64,000 bases of DNA. It comes from Aequorivita sp. CIP111184. Its GTDB lineage: Bacteria > Bacteroidota > Bacteroidia > Flavobacteriales > Flavobacteriaceae. The DNA is taken from the NCBI RefSeq assembly GCF_900489465.1, contig NZ_UEFQ01000019.1, forward strand, positions 95,968 through 159,967, read 5' to 3'. Position 1 is the first letter of the stretch; the number at the start of each line of letters is the position of its first letter. Of the stretch, positions 9,766 to 19,909 are shown in pieces. A program made the translations under genes and the position numbers. The notes under the pieces were generated by a model. The model saw nothing but the letters and a program-made list of their open reading frames with translations, was not told where the DNA came from and did not search any database.

Positions 9766-10167
9766 ATGAATACAGATCCAATTTCAGATTATCTAACACG
9801 TGTTAGAAATGCTGCGAAAGCCGGACATCGCGTAGTAGAGATTCCAGCTTCAAACCTTAAAAAGGAGATTACAAAGATCCTTTTTGATCAAGGTTACATT
9901 TTAAGCTACAAATTTGATGACGAAAGTACCCCGCAAGGGATCATCAAAATTGCGTTGAAATACGACAAGCTTACTAAAGAATCAGTGATCAAGAAAATTC
10001 AAAGAATAAGTAAACCAGGTTTACGTAAATACGCAGGTTCAACAGAACTTCCTCGTATTCTGAACGGTTTGGGTATTGCCATAGTTTCTACTTCTTCAGG
10101 AGTTATGACCGGCAAACAAGCCAAGGAACAGAATGTAGGTGGCGAAGTATTGTGTTACGTTTACTAA
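9766..10167 (+). CDS. rpsH: 30S ribosomal protein S8
   Basis: S8 is a primary 16S rRNA-binding protein and, in E. coli, the repressor of the spc operon. The 133-residue product begins MNTDPISDYLTRVRNA and has the typical C-terminal signature RISKPGLRKYAGSTELPRILNGLGIAIVSTSSGVMTGKQAKEQNVGGEVLCYVY, whose STSxGxMT element is diagnostic. It lies 85 bases after rpsN and 15 before rplF. Confidence 0.98.
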   Translation: MNTDPISDYLTRVRNAAKAGHRVVEIPASNLKKEITKILFDQGYILSYKFDDESTPQGIIKIALKYDKLTKESVIKKIQRISKPGLRKYAGSTELPRILNGLGIAIVSTSSGVMTGKQAKEQNVGGEVLCYVY

Positions 10168-10182
10168 AAAATAGACAAAGAA

Positions 10183-10725
10183 ATGTCAAGAATAGGTAAA
10201 AACCCGGTAGCAATCCCACAAGGAGTTACAGTTGATGTAAAAGACAATGTAATTACCGTAAAAGGAAAATTAGGCGAGTTAACACAGCAATATGCTGATG
10301 TAACGGTGAAAGTTGAAGACGGACAAGTATTGGTTGAACGCCCTTCAGATTCGAAAGATCATACCGCTAAGCACGGTCTTTATAGATCTTTAATCAATAA
10401 TATGATTGAAGGTGTAAGCAACGGATGGACCAAGCAATTGGAATTGGTAGGTGTGGGTTACCGCGCTAGCAACCAAGGACAAAAATTGGATTTGGCTTTA
10501 GGATATTCTCACAACATTGTTTTGGAAATTGCTCCAGAAGTAAAAGTTGAAACGGTATCTGATAAAGGTAAAAATCCAATCGTAAAATTAACTTCACACG
10601 ATAAGCAATTGGTAGGACAAGTAGCGGCAAAAATCCGTGGCTTCCGTAGACCAGAACCTTACAAAGGAAAAGGTATTAAATTTGTAGGTGAACAATTAAG
10701 AAGAAAAGCAGGTAAATCTGCATAA
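10183..10725 (+). CDS. rplF: 50S ribosomal protein L6
   Basis: L6 lies near the factor-binding site of the 50S subunit. The 180-residue product begins [19 protein letters not shown] and has the duplicated L6 fold, with the motif [22 protein letters not shown] and the C-terminal family signature [21 protein letters not shown]. Length is standard. It is followed 11 bases later by rplR. Confidence 0.98.
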   Translation: MSRIGKNPVAIPQGVTVDVKDNVITVKGKLGELTQQYADVTVKVEDGQVLVERPSDSKDHTAKHGLYRSLINNMIEGVSNGWTKQLELVGVGYRASNQGQKLDLALGYSHNIVLEIAPEVKVETVSDKGKNPIVKLTSHDKQLVGQVAAKIRGFRRPEPYKGKGIKFVGEQLRRKAGKSA

Positions 10726-10736
10726 CAAATAGAGTT

Positions 10737-11093
10737 ATGGCATTATCAAAGTACGAAAGAAGAGAGCGCTTGCGCATGAGGATCAGAAAAACGGTAGAGG
10801 GGACCGAAAGTCGCCCACGTTTAGCTGTTTTCCGCAGCAACAAAGAAATATACGCTCAAATTATTGACGATGTAAATGGAAAGACCATTACCGCTGCATC
10901 TTCAAGAGATAAAGACATTGACGCTTCAAAAGTAAACAAAGTTGAAGCGGCAAAATTGGTAGGAAAAGCAATCGCAGAAAAAGCTGTTAAAGCAGGTGTT
11001 GAAGCCATTGCTTTTGATAGAGGCGGTTACTTATACCACGGAAGAGTAAAATCATTAGCTGAAGGTGCACGAGAAGGTGGCCTTAAATTCTAA
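10737..11093 (+). CDS. rplR: 50S ribosomal protein L18
   Basis: L18 brings 5S rRNA into the central protuberance together with L5. The 118-residue product contains [33 protein letters not shown] and the C-terminal [26 protein letters not shown], both canonical. It lies 11 bases after rplF and 8 before rpsE. Confidence 0.98.
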   Translation: MALSKYERRERLRMRIRKTVEGTESRPRLAVFRSNKEIYAQIIDDVNGKTITAASSRDKDIDASKVNKVEAAKLVGKAIAEKAVKAGVEAIAFDRGGYLYHGRVKSLAEGAREGGLKF

Positions 11094-11101
11094 GTCATAT
11101 T

Positions 11102-11626
11102 ATGTATCAAGATTATAAAAACGTAGAATTAGTAAAACCAGGAGGACTTGAATTGAAAGACCGCTTGGTAGGTGTACAACGTGTAACCAAGGTGACCAAA
11201 GGTGGTCGTGCCTTCGGATTTTCAGCTATTGTAGTTGTTGGAGACGAAAAAGGAGTGGTAGGCCACGGACTTGGTAAATCCAAGGATGTTGCAAGCGCAA
11301 TAGCAAAAGCTATTGAAGATGCTAAGAAAAACTTAGTTCGCATTCCACTTAACAAAGTAACTCTTCCACACGAACAAAAAGGAAAATACGGCGGAGCCCG
11401 AGTTAATCTTCTTCCAGCTGCGCCTGGTACAGGAGTTATTGCTGGTGGTGCTGTTCGTGCCGTATTGGAGGCAGTAGGAGTTCACGATGTATTGTCAAAA
11501 TCACAAGGATCTTCCAACCCACACAACGTGGTAAAAGCTACTTTTGATGCTCTTTTGCAAATGCGAAGTGCACAAACTGTAGCCAACCAACGTGGAATTT
11601 CACTTGAAAAAGTATTCAAAGGATAA
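11102..11626 (+). CDS. rpsE: 30S ribosomal protein S5
   Basis: S5 contributes to decoding accuracy and to the mRNA entry helicase. The 174-residue product has the double-stranded-RNA-binding-like N-terminal segment [43 protein letters not shown] and the C-terminal domain with [26 protein letters not shown]. Both S5 signatures are intact. It precedes rpmD by 12 bases. Confidence 0.98.
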   Translation: MYQDYKNVELVKPGGLELKDRLVGVQRVTKVTKGGRAFGFSAIVVVGDEKGVVGHGLGKSKDVASAIAKAIEDAKKNLVRIPLNKVTLPHEQKGKYGGARVNLLPAAPGTGVIAGGAVRAVLEAVGVHDVLSKSQGSSNPHNVVKATFDALLQMRSAQTVANQRGISLEKVFKG

Positions 11627-11638
11627 AATATCAGAGCG

Positions 11639-11818
11639 ATGGCAAAAATTAAAGTAACAAAGGTAAGAAGCGTTATAAAGCGCCCAAAAAACCAAAAAAG
11701 AATCATGGAATCTTTGGGTCTTCACAAGATGAACCAAACTGTTGAACATGAAGATACGCCAAACATTCTTGGTATGATCAATAAAGTTAATCACTTGGTT
11801 TCTGTTGAAACCAAATAA
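11639..11818 (+). CDS. rpmD: 50S ribosomal protein L30 (59 residues)
   Basis: L30 is a small 50S protein. Reading from the ATG at 11639 gives 59 residues beginning [21 protein letters not shown], with the family pattern 'ES.GL.K...T....DTP...GMI.KV.HLV' visible in [36 protein letters not shown]. The gene lies exactly where L30 is expected, between rpsE and rplO, with 12- and 13-base gaps. It is easily missed because of its size. Confidence 0.95.
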   Translation: MAKIKVTKVRSVIKRPKNQKRIMESLGLHKMNQTVEHEDTPNILGMINKVNHLVSVETK

Positions 11819-11831
11819 GGACACATTAAAA

Positions 11832-12284
11832 ATGGATTTAAGTAACTTACAACCCGCCGCAGGATCGGCGAAAAACAAAGGCAAGCGAGTAGGTCGCGGA
11901 CAAGGTTCCGGTAAAGGTGGTACTGCCACCCGCGGACATAAAGGTGCAAAATCACGTTCAGGTTATTCCAAGAAAATTGGATTTGAAGGTGGACAAATGC
12001 CAATACAACGTCGTGTTCCTAAGTTTGGATTTACAAACATCAACCGTAAAGAATACAAAGGTATCAACATTGATACTTTGCAACAATTGGTTGATGACAA
12101 AAAAATAAATGATACTGTTGACTTCGAAGCTCTAGTAGGTTTGGGTCTTGCTGGAAAAAGCGAAATGGTGAAGATTTTAGGAAGAGGCGAAATAAAAGCA
12201 AAATTAAAGGTATCTGCTCACAAGTTCACTGCCTCGGCAAAAGAAGCTATTGAAGCTGCCGGTGGCGAAGTAGTAACATTGTAA
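11832..12284 (+). CDS. rplO: 50S ribosomal protein L15
   Basis: L15 is a late-assembling core 50S protein. The product from the ATG at 11832 has 150 residues, starting MDLSNLQPAAGSAKNKGKRVG. It carries the Gly-rich L15 N-terminus GRGQGSGKGGTATRGHKGAKSRSGYSKKIGFEGGQMPIQRRVPKFGF and a C-terminal Ala/Glu-rich beta domain. An in-frame TTG at 11805 would overlap rpmD and add nine residues unlike the family, so I rejected it. secY follows 12 bases later. Confidence 0.97.
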   Translation: MDLSNLQPAAGSAKNKGKRVGRGQGSGKGGTATRGHKGAKSRSGYSKKIGFEGGQMPIQRRVPKFGFTNINRKEYKGINIDTLQQLVDDKKINDTVDFEALVGLGLAGKSEMVKILGRGEIKAKLKVSAHKFTASAKEAIEAAGGEVVTL

Positions 12285-12296
12285 CAAAAGCTAAGG

Positions 12297-13640
12297 ATGA
12301 AATTTATCGATACCTTAAAAAATGTTTGGAAAATAGAGGAACTGCGTAATCGCATTCTGCTTACTCTTGGAATGCTATTGGTTTACCGTTTTGGTGCGCA
12401 AGTAGTGCTTCCCGGAATTGATGCAGATATGTTGGCACAGTTCGCAGGTAAATTCAATGCCGGTGGTATTGGTGGATTACTAAACGCATTTACAGGAGGA
12501 GCTTTTGCTAACGCTTCTGTTTTTGCATTAGGTATTATGCCATATATTTCTGCTTCCATTGTTGTACAGTTGATGCAGATTGCTGTTCCTTACCTTCAGA
12601 AATTACAGAAAGAAGGCGAGAGTGGCCGTAAGAAAATCAATCAAATTACACGTTGGTTAACGATAGGAATTTGTTTGGTGCAAGCCCCAAGTTATCTTGC
12701 AGGCCTTCCAGCAATGGGTGTTCCAGCAGAAGCTTTTATAATGGGCCAAAGCTTAATGTTCTATGTTTCTTCAGTAATTATATTGGTAACAGGAACAATA
12801 TTTGCAATGTGGCTGGGTGAAAAAATCACCGACAAAGGAATTGGTAACGGTATTTCCATACTTATTATGGTAGGTATCATTGCACGTTTGCCACAATCAT
12901 TTGCTCAGGAATTTGTTTCAAGAGTTATTGAATCAAACGGTGGTTTGATTATGATACTTATTGAATTGGTTATCTGGTTTATAATTATTCTATTATCAAT
13001 TATGTTGGTAATGGCAGTTCGAAAGATACCTGTACAATATGCAAGAAGAACAGCAAGTGGTGGTTACGAAAAGAATATTTTCGGAGCACGACAATTTATT
13101 CCATTAAAATTGAACGCTTCTGGGGTAATGCCAATTATATTTGCGCAAGCAATTATGTTTGTACCATCTGCAGTTGCTAGTCTTTCCGAAAGTGATTTTG
13201 CTCAGGGAATTCAAGCTACATTCAGTGATATATTTGGATTATGGTACAACTTGGTTTTCGCAATATTGATTATCATATTCACCTATTTCTATACAGCTAT
13301 CACTGTTCCGACAAACAAGATGGCTGACGATTTGAAGCGAAGCGGTGGTTTCATTCCAGGTATTAAGCCAGGATCACAAACGGCTGAATATTTAGACCGA
13401 ATAATGTCACAAATTACCCTTCCGGGATCTGTGTTTTTAGCATTAATCGCTATTGCACCAGCATTTGCGGTTAAGTTATTAGGCATTCAGCAAGGTTGGG
13501 CACTATTTTACGGTGGTACATCACTATTGATTATGGTTGGTGTGGCTATTGATACAATGCAACAAGTAAACTCGTATTTGTTGAACCGTCATTACGATGG
13601 TTTGATGAAAAGCGGCAAAAATAGAAAGGCAGTAGCATAA
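12297..13640 (+). CDS. secY: Protein translocase subunit SecY
   Basis: SecY is the channel of the Sec translocon in the inner membrane. The 447-residue product has the expected ten hydrophobic segments. It begins with [31 protein letters not shown] and shows the conserved cytosolic loop PVQYARR, and [20 protein letters not shown] before the late membrane segments. It ends with [18 protein letters not shown]. It sits between rplO (12 bases upstream) and infA (2 bases downstream); map and adk, often found here in other phyla, are absent. Confidence 0.97.
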   Translation: MKFIDTLKNVWKIEELRNRILLTLGMLLVYRFGAQVVLPGIDADMLAQFAGKFNAGGIGGLLNAFTGGAFANASVFALGIMPYISASIVVQLMQIAVPYLQKLQKEGESGRKKINQITRWLTIGICLVQAPSYLAGLPAMGVPAEAFIMGQSLMFYVSSVIILVTGTIFAMWLGEKITDKGIGNGISILIMVGIIARLPQSFAQEFVSRVIESNGGLIMILIELVIWFIIILLSIMLVMAVRKIPVQYARRTASGGYEKNIFGARQFIPLKLNASGVMPIIFAQAIMFVPSAVASLSESDFAQGIQATFSDIFGLWYNLVFAILIIIFTYFYTAITVPTNKMADDLKRSGGFIPGIKPGSQTAEYLDRIMSQITLPGSVFLALIAIAPAFAVKLLGIQQGWALFYGGTSLLIMVGVAIDTMQQVNSYLLNRHYDGLMKSGKNRKAVA

Positions 13641-13642
13641 TT

Positions 13643-13858
13643 ATGGCAAAACAAAGCGCAATAGAACAAGATGGAAGTATAGTGGAAGCACTATCAAACG
13701 CGATGTTCCGTGTAGAATTGGAAAATGGTCATATTGTAACAGCACACATTTCAGGCAAGATGCGTATGCACTACATTAAATTGTTGCCCGGAGATAAAGT
13801 GAAATTAGAAATGAGCCCTTATGATTTAAGTAAGGCAAGAATAACATACAGATACTAA
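13643..13858 (+). CDS. infA: Translation initiation factor IF-1
   Basis: IF-1 is an OB-fold factor that blocks the 30S A site during initiation. The 71-residue product begins [41 protein letters not shown] and ends with [21 protein letters not shown], a near-perfect family match. It is 2 bases after secY and 44 bases before rpmJ. Confidence 0.98.
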   Translation: MAKQSAIEQDGSIVEALSNAMFRVELENGHIVTAHISGKMRMHYIKLLPGDKVKLEMSPYDLSKARITYRY

Positions 13859-13902
13859 TACAACGGACCTCACGGTTCATTGAAATATAAAAACAGAAAC
13901 AG

Positions 13903-14019
13903 ATGAAAGTAAGAGCATCCGTAAAGAAAAGAAGTGCCGACTGCAAGATTGTTCGCAGAAAAGGCAGATTATATGTAATTAACAAAAAGAACCCAAAGTT
14001 CAAACAAAGACAAGGATAA
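13903..14019 (+). CDS. rpmJ: 50S ribosomal protein L36 (38 residues, zinc-free type)
   Basis: L36 is the smallest ribosomal protein. Reading from the ATG at 13903 gives 38 residues beginning [19 protein letters not shown] and ending [12 protein letters not shown]. Only Cys14 of the usual CCCH zinc site remains; the other positions are Ser11, Asn27 and Phe32, so this is the C-minus form. It lies 44 bases after infA and 3 before rpsM, the standard place, and is too short for common ORF cutoffs. Confidence 0.96.
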   Translation: MKVRASVKKRSADCKIVRRKGRLYVINKKNPKFKQRQG

Positions 14020-14022
14020 GTT

Positions 14023-14397
14023 ATGGCAAGAATCGCAGGTGTAGATATCCCGAAGCACAAAAGGGGTGTAATCGCGTTAACGTATATCTTCGGAATCGGT
14101 AAAAGCCGTGCCCAAGATATTCTGAAAAAAGCCGAGGTTAACGAAGACAAAAAAGTAAGTGAATGGAACGATGATGAAATCGGTGCTATTCGTGACGCTG
14201 TATCGTCTTTCAAAATCGAAGGTGAATTACGTAGTGAAGTTCAATTGAGCATTAAACGCTTAATGGACATTGGTTGTTACAGAGGTATTCGTCACAGATC
14301 GGGTCTTCCGTTAAGAGGACAACGTACTAAGAATAACTCTCGTACAAGAAAAGGAAAACGTAAAACTGTTGCTAACAAGAAAAAAGCAACTAAATAA
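14023..14397 (+). CDS. rpsM: 30S ribosomal protein S13
   Basis: S13 lies in the 30S head, contacting S19 and P-site tRNA. The 124-residue product begins [26 protein letters not shown]. It has the H2TH-type helical domain and the C-terminal segment [32 protein letters not shown] that inserts between the tRNAs. It starts the alpha-operon portion, 3 bases after rpmJ. Confidence 0.98.
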   Translation: MARIAGVDIPKHKRGVIALTYIFGIGKSRAQDILKKAEVNEDKKVSEWNDDEIGAIRDAVSSFKIEGELRSEVQLSIKRLMDIGCYRGIRHRSGLPLRGQRTKNNSRTRKGKRKTVANKKKATK

Positions 14398-14408
14398 AAC
14401 CTAGAGTT

Positions 14409-14810
14409 ATGGCAAAGACAACGTCTAAGACTACAAAAACAGTTAAAAAACGCAAGGTTAATGTTGAATCAGTTGGTGAAGCACACATTACAGCTTCCTT
14501 CAACAACATTATCGTTTCGTTAACTAATAAAAACGGAGATGTTATATCTTGGTCCTCAGCCGGTAAAATGGGCTTTCGTGGATCTAAGAAAAACACTCCT
14601 TATGCAGCTCAATTGGCATCAGAAGATTGCGCAAAAGTTGCTCACGATGCCGGATTGCGTAAAGTAAAAGTTTATGTAAAAGGGCCAGGAAACGGTAGAG
14701 AATCTGCAATACGATCCATCCACAACGCAGGAATTGAAGTTACAGAGATTATCGATGTTACGCCAATGCCGCACAACGGATGCCGTCCTCCAAAAAGAAG
14801 AAGAGTTTAA
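14409..14810 (+). CDS. rpsK: 30S ribosomal protein S11
   Basis: S11 shapes the 30S platform. The 133-residue product contains [46 protein letters not shown] and the C-terminal signature [19 protein letters not shown] Lys/Thr-rich N-terminal stretch ([17 protein letters not shown]) precedes the core, as often seen in Bacteroidota. An 89-base structured spacer separates it from rpsD. Confidence 0.98.
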   Translation: MAKTTSKTTKTVKKRKVNVESVGEAHITASFNNIIVSLTNKNGDVISWSSAGKMGFRGSKKNTPYAAQLASEDCAKVAHDAGLRKVKVYVKGPGNGRESAIRSIHNAGIEVTEIIDVTPMPHNGCRPPKRRRV

Positions 14811-14830
14811 TTAATTATAAATATCAATCT

Positions 14831-14882
14831 GAAGGGTAAAAAACTAAAGGATTAACGTAAGACCTTAATTTAGTTTTCCTTC
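14831..14882 (+). promoter_or_regulatory. Long hairpin in the rpsK-rpsD spacer
   Basis: GAAGG (14831-14835) pairs with CCTTC (14878-14882), and AAAACTAAA (14840-14848) pairs with TTTAGTTTT (14869-14877), giving 14 base pairs with a four-base bulge on the 5' side. The loop can add a GG/CC pairing. No T-run follows. It ends 17 bases before the start of rpsD. S4 is a known translational autoregulator in other phyla, so a repressor site for S4 is a reasonable but unproven reading. Confidence 0.5.
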
Positions 14883-14899
14883 ATAACCTTAAATTAGAA

Positions 14900-15505
14900 A
14901 TGGCAAGATATACTGGTCCAAAAACTAAAATCGCCCGTAAGTTCGGGGAAGCAATCTTCGGAGACGATAAATCTTTCGAAAAGAGAAATTACCCTCCAGG
15001 GCAACACGGTAACACACGTCGTCGTGGAAAAAAATCTGAATATGCAATCCAATTGATGGAGAAGCAAAAAGCAAAATATACCTATGGTATTTTGGAGCGT
15101 CAATTCAGAAACATGTTCAAAAAAGCAACTGCTGCACCTGGTATTACAGGTCAAGTATTGCTTCAATTGGCGGAGTCTCGTCTAGATAACGTAGTGTATC
15201 GTATGGGGATTTCTCCAAGTCGCTCTGGTGCTAGACAATTAGTTTCTCACCGTCATATCACCGTTAATGGTGAAAAAGTAAACATTCCATCTTACCAGTT
15301 GAAAGCTGGAGATGTAGTGGCCGTTAGAGAGAAATCAAAATCTCTTAGCGCAATCAACGATTCGTTGGCAAATGCAAGTCATGTGTATGAGTGGATCACT
15401 TGGAATAGCGAAACCAAACAAGGAACATTTGTTTCTGTCCCTGAGCGAATCCAGATTCCAGAAAACATTAACGAGCAGTTTATCGTCGAATTATATTCTA
15501 AATAA
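14900..15505 (+). CDS. rpsD: 30S ribosomal protein S4
   Basis: S4 is a primary 16S rRNA-binding protein that initiates 30S assembly. The 201-residue product begins [21 protein letters not shown] and has [38 protein letters not shown]. The S4 RNA-binding domain reads [46 protein letters not shown]. No CxxC zinc motif is seen at the N-terminus. It lies 21 bases before rpoA. Confidence 0.98.
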   Translation: MARYTGPKTKIARKFGEAIFGDDKSFEKRNYPPGQHGNTRRRGKKSEYAIQLMEKQKAKYTYGILERQFRNMFKKATAAPGITGQVLLQLAESRLDNVVYRMGISPSRSGARQLVSHRHITVNGEKVNIPSYQLKAGDVVAVREKSKSLSAINDSLANASHVYEWITWNSETKQGTFVSVPERIQIPENINEQFIVELYSK

Positions 15506-15526
15506 TAAAAACACAGAAAGTCAATT

Positions 15527-16519
15527 ATGGCAGTATTTAGTTTTCAGAAGCCTGATAAAGTTATAATGGTAAATTCTACCGATTTCGAAGGGAAATTTGA
15601 ATTTCGTCCTTTGGAACCAGGTTACGGACTTACCATTGGTAACGCATTAAGACGTGTACTACTTTCCTCTTTGGAAGGATTCGCCATCACTTCGGTTCGC
15701 ATCGAAGGTGTGGATCACGAATTTTCTACCATCGCTGGTGTAGTGGAAGATGTTACCGAAATTATTTTGAACCTGAAACAAGTTCGTTTCAAAAGACAGA
15801 TTGACGAGATAGACAACGAAACCGTTACTATTTCCGTTTCTGGAAACGAGCAGTTAAAGGCTGGTGATTTCCAAAAATTCATTTCAGGATTCCAAGTATT
15901 GAACCCAGAATTGGTTCTTTGCAATATGGATCCAAAAGTGAATCTTAATTTCGAAATCACTATCGAAAAAGGTCGTGGCTATGTTCCCGCTGAAGAGAAC
16001 AAAAAAGCGAACGCTCCTTTAGGAACCATCTTTACAGATTCTATCTACACTCCAATAAAAAATGTGAAGTACAGCATTGAAAACTTCCGTGTAGAGCAAA
16101 AAACAGATTACGAAAAATTAGTTTTTGAAATCGTTACAGACGGATCTATTCACCCAAAAGATGCTTTGACCGAAGCTGCAAAAACATTGATTCACCACTT
16201 TATGTTGTTCAGCGATGAGCGTATTACTTTAGAGGCTGATGAGATTGCACAAACTGAAACTTATGATGAAGAATCCCTTCATATGCGTCAGTTGCTTAAA
16301 ACAAAATTAGTAGATATGGACCTTTCTGTTCGTGCGCTAAACTGTTTGAAAGCTGCAGAGGTTGATACCTTGGGAGATCTTGTTTCTTTCAACAAAAATG
16401 ACTTGATGAAGTTCCGCAACTTCGGTAAAAAATCGCTTACAGAGCTTGAAGAGCTTGTAAATGTAAAAGGCCTAAACTTCGGAATGGATCTTGCAAAATA
16501 TAAATTAGATAAAGATTAG
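15527..16519 (+). CDS. rpoA: DNA-directed RNA polymerase subunit alpha
   Basis: The alpha dimer scaffolds assembly of beta and beta-prime, and its C-terminal domain binds UP elements and activators. The 330-residue product has the N-terminal dimerisation domain (residues 1 to about 235) with [25 protein letters not shown] linker follows, then the C-terminal helix-hairpin-helix domain [46 protein letters not shown]. Length is standard. A 65-base gap separates it from rplQ. Confidence 0.98.
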   Translation: MAVFSFQKPDKVIMVNSTDFEGKFEFRPLEPGYGLTIGNALRRVLLSSLEGFAITSVRIEGVDHEFSTIAGVVEDVTEIILNLKQVRFKRQIDEIDNETVTISVSGNEQLKAGDFQKFISGFQVLNPELVLCNMDPKVNLNFEITIEKGRGYVPAEENKKANAPLGTIFTDSIYTPIKNVKYSIENFRVEQKTDYEKLVFEIVTDGSIHPKDALTEAAKTLIHHFMLFSDERITLEADEIAQTETYDEESLHMRQLLKTKLVDMDLSVRALNCLKAAEVDTLGDLVSFNKNDLMKFRNFGKKSLTELEELVNVKGLNFGMDLAKYKLDKD

Positions 16520-16584
16520 TTAATACGTCATATTTTGCTCCCCAAAATGGGTCGTAGCAAGATGATGATTAAAACAAAAATGTC

Positions 16585-17094
16585 ATGAGACACGGAAAAA
16601 AAATAAATCACTTAGGAAGAAAAACCGCCCACAGACATTCAATGTTGGCAAACATGGCTTGTTCACTTGTTGAACACAAACGTATCAACACTACAGTAGC
16701 GAAAGCGAAAGCGTTGAAAAAATTTGTTGAGCCATTGGTAACAAAATCTAAGGAAGACACTACCCATAACCGTCGTTTGGTTTTTGCAAAAATGCGTCAA
16801 AAAGAAGCAGTTGCAGAACTTTTTAGAACTGTTGCACCAAAAGTTGGTGATCGTCCAGGAGGTTACACCCGAATCATTAAATTGGGTAACCGTCTAGGTG
16901 ATAACGCTGATATGGCAATGATAGAGCTTGTAGATTTCAACGAAATTTATAATGTAGGCAAAGCTACCAAGAAGAAAACTACGCGTAGAAGTCGTCGTGG
17001 AAGCGGAACTCCTACTGAAGCTGATGCTGCTGCACCAGCTGCAAAAGCCGCTCCAGCAAAAGCTGAAAGTAAAGCTAAGAAAGAAGAAGAATAG
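16585..17094 (+). CDS. rplQ: 50S ribosomal protein L17 with a long C-terminal tail
   Basis: L17 lies near the exit tunnel. The core (about residues 1-125) is canonical: [34 protein letters not shown], then [30 protein letters not shown]. After it comes a tail of roughly 40 residues rich in Ala, Lys and Glu, making the protein 169 residues, compared with about 120-130 in E. coli-type L17. Such tails are common in Bacteroidota. This is the last gene of the superoperon and is followed by an intrinsic terminator. Confidence 0.97.
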   Translation: MRHGKKINHLGRKTAHRHSMLANMACSLVEHKRINTTVAKAKALKKFVEPLVTKSKEDTTHNRRLVFAKMRQKEAVAELFRTVAPKVGDRPGGYTRIIKLGNRLGDNADMAMIELVDFNEIYNVGKATKKKTTRRSRRGSGTPTEADAAAPAAKAAPAKAESKAKKEEE

Positions 17095-17118
17095 ATGAAT
17101 TTAAATTCATTAAATAAC

Positions 17119-17153
17119 AAAGGGATAAGCGTTTTCGTTTATCCCTTTTTTTT
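17119..17153 (+). terminator. Intrinsic terminator of the ribosomal superoperon
   Basis: GGGATAAGCG (17122-17131) pairs with CGTTTATCCC (17136-17145), including one G.T pair, around a TTTT loop. The stem is flanked by AAA on the left and a run of eight T residues on the right. It lies 25 bases after the rplQ stop. Confidence 0.9.
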
Positions 17154-17157
17154 ATAC

Positions 17158-17165
17158 TATTTTTG
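17158..17165 (+). promoter_or_regulatory. Candidate -7 promoter element for carA
   Basis: TATTTTTG matches the Bacteroidota -7 consensus TAnnTTTG and lies just after the rplQ terminator, 73 bases before carA. No clear TTTG -33 element lies 19 bases upstream, so support is partial. Confidence 0.4.
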
Positions 17166-17190
17166 CAAAGATTTTTGAGAAACCTAAAAT

Positions 17191-17220
17191 TGTCACCCTG
17201 AGCTTGTCAAAGGGTTGAAA
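17191..17220. repeat. Dispersed palindromic repeat upstream of carA
   Basis: The sequence TGTCACCCTGAGC...AAAGGGTT can fold by pairing ACCC-TGA with TCA-GGGT. A close copy in the opposite orientation lies at 33128-33154, between ddl and lpxB. It resembles a REP-like extragenic repeat that I recall from other Bacteroidota genomes. No function is known from the sequence. Confidence 0.6.
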
Positions 17221-17237
17221 CTTGAAACCTTCTATAA

Positions 17238-18359
17238 ATGAAATATCAAACACGAAAAAAAGCACTTATTTTACTCGCAGATGGAACCATTTTCTTCGGA
17301 AAAGCGGTTGGAAACAAAGAAGGCTCAGCCTTTGGAGAAGTTTGTTTCAATACAGGTATGACGGGCTATCAGGAAATTTTTACTGACCCATCCTACTTTG
17401 GACAAATTATGGTTGCCACTAACGCCCATATTGGGAATTATGGTGTTAATAAAGATGAAGTGGAATCTGATGGAATCAAAATTGCAGGTTTGGTTGTCCG
17501 TAATTTCAGCTACCATTATTCACGAGCTGCTGCAGATGACTCTTTGGAAGAATTTCTAAACAAAAACAATTTGCTAGCCATCAGCGATGTTGATACACGA
17601 GCCTTGGTAAGCTACATTCGCGACAATGGCGCAATGAATGCGGTAATTTCTACCGAAGTTGATAACATTGAAGGGCTTAAAAAGCAATTGGCTGAAGTGC
17701 CTGAAATGAACGGTTTGGAGCTTGCTTCAAAAGTTTCTACTACAGCCCCTTATTTCTTTGGAAACGAAAATGCCAAATTTAAAATTTCAGCATTGGATTT
17801 GGGAATAAAGAAAAACATCCTCCGAAATCTTGATAAAAGAGATTGCTACATAAAAGTTTTTCCATACAACGCCACTTTTTCAGATATGCAAGAATTTAAT
17901 CCAGATGGCTATTTTATTTCAAACGGTCCTGGCGATCCGGAACCACTTCATGATGCAATAGAAGTTGTAAAAACAATTTTGGATAAAGAATTGCCAATGT
18001 TTGGCATTTGTTTAGGACATCAAGTTTTAGCTTTAGCAAACGGTATTTCAACCTATAAAATGCATAACGGCCACCGAGGCATAAACCATCCCGTTATGAA
18101 TCTGTTAAGCGGTAAAGGTGAAATCACTTCACAGAACCACGGTTTCGCAATAAATAGAGAAGAAGCGGAAGCCAATCCAAATATTGAAATAACCCACGAG
18201 CATCTAAACGATCACACCGCAGCTGGAATACGACTGAAAAATAAACCTGCCTTTTCGGTTCAGTATCATCCCGAAGCAAGTCCGGGACCGCACGATGCTT
18301 CGTATCTTTTTGATCAATTTATCGAGAGTATTGAAAACCATAAGTTGCAAACTGCATAA
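17238..18359 (+). CDS. carA: Carbamoyl-phosphate synthase small (glutaminase) subunit
   Basis: CarA hydrolyses glutamine and channels ammonia to CarB for carbamoyl phosphate, the precursor of pyrimidines and arginine. The 373-residue product has the N-terminal CPSase small-chain domain (GTIFFGKAVG, GEVCFNTGMTGYQEIFTDPSYFGQI). Its C-terminal class I glutamine amidotransferase domain has the nucleophile Cys258 in FGICLGHQ and the His344/Glu346 pair in YHPEASPG. carB is not nearby, so the subunits are encoded apart. It is monocistronic by position, between the rplQ terminator and its own. Confidence 0.97.
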   Translation: MKYQTRKKALILLADGTIFFGKAVGNKEGSAFGEVCFNTGMTGYQEIFTDPSYFGQIMVATNAHIGNYGVNKDEVESDGIKIAGLVVRNFSYHYSRAAADDSLEEFLNKNNLLAISDVDTRALVSYIRDNGAMNAVISTEVDNIEGLKKQLAEVPEMNGLELASKVSTTAPYFFGNENAKFKISALDLGIKKNILRNLDKRDCYIKVFPYNATFSDMQEFNPDGYFISNGPGDPEPLHDAIEVVKTILDKELPMFGICLGHQVLALANGISTYKMHNGHRGINHPVMNLLSGKGEITSQNHGFAINREEAEANPNIEITHEHLNDHTAAGIRLKNKPAFSVQYHPEASPGPHDASYLFDQFIESIENHKLQTA

Positions 18360-18367
18360 AATATTAG

Positions 18368-18402
18368 ACCTGACAGGTTTCCAAAACTGGTCAGGTTTTT
18401 TA
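18368..18402 (+). terminator. Intrinsic terminator after carA
   Basis: ACCTGA (18368-18373) pairs with TCAGGT (18391-18396), extended by CAG/CTG with a one-base bulge, and is followed by a run of six T residues. It starts 9 bases after the carA stop. Confidence 0.8.
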
Positions 18403-18421
18403 ATATTACACAATAAGATAA

Positions 18422-19732
<1,311 letters not shown>

Positions 19733-19752
19733 TTTTAAATCACTAATTTAAA

Positions 19753-19778
19753 AACCCTGCAAGCTGCGGGGTTTTTTT
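19753..19778 (+). terminator. Intrinsic terminator after eno
   Basis: AACCCTGC (19753-19760) pairs with GCGGGGTT (19766-19773) with one T.G wobble and a five-base loop, followed by a T run to 19778. Confidence 0.88.
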
Positions 19779-19909
19779 ATATTCCGAAATTCGTTCAATA
19801 ACCTATGATTTAAGGATTTTTTAACCTAAGATAACGCAGTAATGCTAAAAAAATTGCTTGAGATTTCGTAAATTAGCATTTCTGAATAAATTAAAACACA
19901 CAATATTTT

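Noticed and set aside
11805..11831. Extended start for rplO at TTG 11805
   Set aside because: It overlaps the rpmD stop region, and the added nine residues do not match L15, while the ATG at 11832 gives a canonical N-terminus.
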